Shown one piece after another: positions 5,379 through 8,186 of a DNA stretch of 8,186 bases (the stretch's first letter is position 1; each line of letters begins with the position of its first letter). A program made the position numbers and the translations under genes. This DNA comes from CAYFJO01 sp964343305. Lineage in GTDB: Bacteria > Planctomycetota > Planctomycetia > Pirellulales > Pirellulaceae. Location: positions 1 to 8,186 of the forward strand of contig CAYFJO010000466.1 in the NCBI GenBank assembly GCA_964343305.1, given 5' to 3'. The notes beneath the pieces are model-generated. The model saw only the letters and a program-made list of their open reading frames with translations. It was not told the DNA's origin and made no database searches.

Positions 5379-8186
5379 ATGGCACATAAATTGGTGGCGA
5401 GCTATTCCCGAGCGAACAACCCGCTGAAAGACTGGCTGGTCACGGTCTTGAAAAGCTGGGGCGTGAGCGTGTGGGACGACCAGGGCCAGATGAACGTGGC
5501 CGAGGGGCCGTGGCGCGACCAAATCGTCGCGGCGATCGCCGAAAGCGAAGTGCTGGCCGTCGTCTGGACTAAAGAATTCGCCCGGTCGGACGTTTGTCAC
5601 TTTGAATTCATGACCGCACTGGGCTACGGTAAGACCGTTCTGCCGCTGTGGTTTGAAAACTGTGACATCCCGGATCGATTCGGCGGCATCAAGAATTTGC
5701 ATCGCGTGAACTATTACGATGGTCGCCATCAGGACAATCATCAAGAGTTACTCAACCAACTGCATCGCACGGGCATTGTCCAGCAGCATGTCGACATCAT
5801 CCGCACGCCCAACCCACCGCTGCCAACCGCTCCGATTGACACCGACAAAAATGCGTGCGATCCCGAGAAGTACTTGCGAGGCTTGCGCGACGAACATTCG
5901 CACATCGACATTCGCGGGCTACAAGTTGAAAGCGGCAGGGCTCAGCGGTTCGAAATCGACGATCTGTACATTCCGCTGACGATGGTCGGCGGAGAACGTG
6001 GCGTAGGCTTCCAGCCTGCCGATGCGAGCGATGACGAAAACGAAGAACCGCAAGCTGGAAGCTTTCGCCACGAAGGTCGCGTCGAACTCGACCAGGCGCT
6101 CAAACACCCGCGGCTGGTCATCATCGGCGATCCCGGCGCGGGCAAGACCACTTTCCTGCGCCGCATCGCGTTCGTGTTGTCCGACAGCCTGCTGGATGAA
6201 AAACCACAAATTGCCCAACAACGACTGGGAATGGACGATCAACCACTGCCGCTGTTCATCCGCGTGGGCGAGTTGTGCGAACACATTGCCAACCGCCGCG
6301 GGCAACAGGATGGCCCGATGCGGGACAATGCCGCCGAGTGGCTGGTTGATTTTTTGGACGCCGCCAGCAGCGAAGACCGTTGGGGACTGAGCAAACCGTT
6401 TTTCGAAGATCGGCTGGCCGACGGCACTGCCATCGTGTTGATCGACGGTTTGGACGAAGCACCTGACGACCGGCTGCGTCAACAAGTTTCGGCCATCGTG
6501 CAAAACGCTTGCAAGGCGTTCAGCAAATGCCGTTTTGTGGTGACCACCCGGCCGCGGGCTTACGAAGGCGATGTGACGCTGGCCAACTTTGCCGAAGTTC
6601 AAATCGAGCATCTGGAAGACGGCGCCATCGAGCGTTTCCTGCAGCGCTGGTGCCAGGCGTTGTTTCCCAGCAGCCCTCGACAGGCCGACCGGCATCACGA
6701 CGAATTGTTGCACGCCCTGCAAGCCAAAGCCGAAATCCGCCGCATCGCTCGCAATCCGGTGATGCTCACCGCGCTGGCCGTGGTTCACTGGAACGAAAAA
6801 CGAATCCCGGAACAACGTGCCGATTTGTACGAATCGATCATTACCTGGCTTTCGCGTTCCCGCGAGCGGCGGCCCGATCGTCCTTCGCCCGAACAATGCG
6901 TCAATCTGCTCCAGGATCTGGCGCTGGCCATGCAAGATCATCCCCAGGGCCGCCAAATCCAAATCCCGCGGCGTCAGGCGGCCGAGTTGATCGCCGATCA
7001 CTGGCAAGACGCGCCCGAGCGTCAGCGTGTCGCCCGGGCCGAAGCGTTTCTGCGCCAGGAAGAGCTGGACAGCGGCATCATTGTGGCACGCGGCGACCAT
7101 GTCCGCTTCTGGCACTTGACGTTTCAAGAATTCCTCGCCGCTCGGGCGCTCGCCGCCCGGCCCGACGACATCCAAAGTGAACGGCTGTTTCGCCAGCCGA
7201 AGAAGATGTTCCAAGCCGAGTGGCGGGAAACCGTCCTGTTGCTGGGTGGCGTGCTGTACCACAACGGAGTCGATCGGGTCGATCGCATGATCGCCGAAAT
7301 CCTCAACGGTTTGGTCGCTGAACAAGACGGGAAGAAAATCAAATTAGCCGAGGCGGCGCGGTGTGCCGGGTTGCTGGGCGGAGTAGTCCAGGATCTGGCC
7401 ACGTACGATTTCAAACCGCGCGACAAACGCTACCACAAATTGTTCAACAGCGTGATGGGCATTTTTGATGTGGGCAAATCTCAGTCGATTGCGATGAAAA
7501 CCCGGATCGAAGCCGCCGATGCCTTGGGCCGCGCGGGCGATCCACGCTTCTCGGCTCGGGCCCGGCAAGACAACTGGGTCACCATTCCCGCCGGCAAGTT
7601 TGTCATGAAATCGACCGGCCACGAAGTCGAACTGGACGAGTTTCAAATCGGCCGCTTTCCCGTGACGGTGGGTGAATTCGCCGACTTTGTCGAAGACGGC
7701 GGCTACGAGGACCAGCGCTGGTGGCCGGCCGGTGGCTTCGGCGAATGGACACAACCCGACAACTGGGACGATCAATTGCTGACCCCCACACGGCCGGTGA
7801 TCGAGGTCAGTTGGTTCGAAGCGACTGCCTACACCAAGTGGTTCAGCAATCACCAGCCATCCCATATCGAGTGCGGATTGCTGACTGAAGCCCAGTGGGA
7901 ACGGGCCGCGGGTGGCATTGAGGGACGCGAATTTCCGTGGGGACCTGAACCGATCGACGAAACTCGCGCGAATTTTGCACCAGATTTTAAGCCGAATGTT
8001 GGTCATACCACACCTGTTGGCCTATATCCACTTGGCACCACGCCGGAAGGAATTCACGACATGGCTGGAAATGTTCTGGAGTGGTGCATGGATGTTTGGG
8101 ATGAAAAACCACTTGGTGGCCGAAATCCGGTAGCAACCGGGGAAAGCAACCGTCGTGTGTTGCGCGGCGGTGGTTGGCGCAGCAAT
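5379..8186 (+). CDS. TIR-NACHT-FGE (SUMF1/C-type lectin fold) STAND protein, C-terminus cut by window edge
   Basis: The frame is open for 936 codons from the ATG at 5379 to the window end without a stop. An AGGAAACAGCAGG sequence directly precedes the ATG, and the TIR begins immediately (KLVASYSRAN), supporting this start. Residues 4-115 form a TIR domain; SDVCHFEF (70-77) gives the S-x-x-C-x-x-E signature, with Glu76 the candidate NADase residue. A linker with YLRGLRDEHSHIDIRGLQV and IDDLYIPL precedes the NACHT domain. The Walker A motif is GDPGAGKTT (250-258), Walker B is IVLIDGLDEAP (352-362), and the sensor motif is VVTTRPRAYE (about 387-396). WHLTFQEFLAARALA (from about 578) is the typical end of a NACHT module. 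Helices follow to about 728, including EAADALGRAGDPRFSAR. From 733 an FGE/SUMF1 domain runs through IPAGKFVM, FPVTVGEFADFV, VIEVSWFEATAYTKW, LLTEAQWERAAGG, FPWG, PVGLYPLG and DMAGNVLEW to RVLRGGGWRSN at the edge. By analogy to STAND immune proteins, the C-terminus would sense, NACHT would oligomerise and TIR would degrade NAD+. This role is inferred; the domains are clear. Confidence 0.93.
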   Translation, partial: MAHKLVASYSRANNPLKDWLVTVLKSWGVSVWDDQGQMNVAEGPWRDQIVAAIAESEVLAVVWTKEFARSDVCHFEFMTALGYGKTVLPLWFENCDIPDRFGGIKNLHRVNYYDGRHQDNHQELLNQLHRTGIVQQHVDIIRTPNPPLPTAPIDTDKNACDPEKYLRGLRDEHSHIDIRGLQVESGRAQRFEIDDLYIPLTMVGGERGVGFQPADASDDENEEPQAGSFRHEGRVELDQALKHPRLVIIGDPGAGKTTFLRRIAFVLSDSLLDEKPQIAQQRLGMDDQPLPLFIRVGELCEHIANRRGQQDGPMRDNAAEWLVDFLDAASSEDRWGLSKPFFEDRLADGTAIVLIDGLDEAPDDRLRQQVSAIVQNACKAFSKCRFVVTTRPRAYEGDVTLANFAEVQIEHLEDGAIERFLQRWCQALFPSSPRQADRHHDELLHALQAKAEIRRIARNPVMLTALAVVHWNEKRIPEQRADLYESIITWLSRSRERRPDRPSPEQCVNLLQDLALAMQDHPQGRQIQIPRRQAAELIADHWQDAPERQRVARAEAFLRQEELDSGIIVARGDHVRFWHLTFQEFLAARALAARPDDIQSERLFRQPKKMFQAEWRETVLLLGGVLYHNGVDRVDRMIAEILNGLVAEQDGKKIKLAEAARCAGLLGGVVQDLATYDFKPRDKRYHKLFNSVMGIFDVGKSQSIAMKTRIEAADALGRAGDPRFSARARQDNWVTIPAGKFVMKSTGHEVELDEFQIGRFPVTVGEFADFVEDGGYEDQRWWPAGGFGEWTQPDNWDDQLLTPTRPVIEVSWFEATAYTKWFSNHQPSHIECGLLTEAQWERAAGGIEGREFPWGPEPIDETRANFAPDFKPNVGHTTPVGLYPLGTTPEGIHDMAGNVLEWCMDVWDEKPLGGRNPVATGESNRRVLRGGGWRSN

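Noticed and set aside
5919..7325. Long minus-strand ORF of 468 codons
   Set aside because: It lies entirely antisense to the TIR-NACHT frame, which carries Walker A, Walker B and sensor motifs. The reverse frame is open because of the high GC3 of the real gene, and its translation shows no domain.
7344..8006. Minus-strand ORF of 220 codons
   Set aside because: It is antisense to the helical and FGE parts of the TIR-NACHT-FGE gene, whose plus-strand translation matches FGE motifs throughout. This is a shadow.

Overview
The window suggests a planctomycete-like bacterium. It has a moderately GC-rich genome, large multidomain signalling proteins, membrane proteins with acidic or coiled-coil tails, and a TIR-NACHT-FGE protein of a kind known from Planctomycetes, Cyanobacteria and other complex bacteria. 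This assignment is inferred from gene content; no marker gene is present.

Left part (1-2478): two minus-strand genes lie in series. The upstream one (1242-2315) encodes a single-pass membrane protein with an acidic N-terminus. The downstream one (1-1159, running off the left edge) encodes a coiled-coil protein with at least two C-terminal membrane segments. Neither belongs to a family I can name. A short divergent region (2316-2478) separates them from a plus-strand gene for a secreted CAP/SCP (YkwD-like) domain protein (2479-3045).

Middle (3047-5187): an intact minus-strand radical SAM gene of the PA0069/SplB-like type ends one base from the CAP gene, tail to tail. Behind its start, on the opposite strand, lies a second, decapitated copy of the same family (4348-5187). 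It is about two-thirds identical at the protein level. It has lost the N-terminal region, including the first cysteine of the [4Fe-4S] motif, and is probably a pseudogene. A 12-bp perfect palindrome and a possible promoter sit between the two copies.

Right part (5188-8186): a REPIN-like pair of inverted hairpin repeats precedes a large plus-strand ORF that is open to the window edge (936 codons visible). It encodes an N-terminal TIR domain with a candidate catalytic Glu, a NACHT NTPase with clear Walker A, Walker B and sensor motifs, an alpha-helical region, and a C-terminal formylglycine-generating-enzyme/C-type-lectin-fold domain. The architecture is that of an NLR-like (STAND) immune or conflict protein: a recognition domain at the C-terminus, a NACHT switch and a TIR effector. 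The window stops at an RGGGW motif, just where target proteins of diversity-generating retroelements carry their variable region, so the most interesting question lies just beyond the right edge. Codon use drops sharply in GC3 across the last ~220 bases of this gene.

I saw no tRNA, rRNA, CRISPR array or intact insertion sequence.
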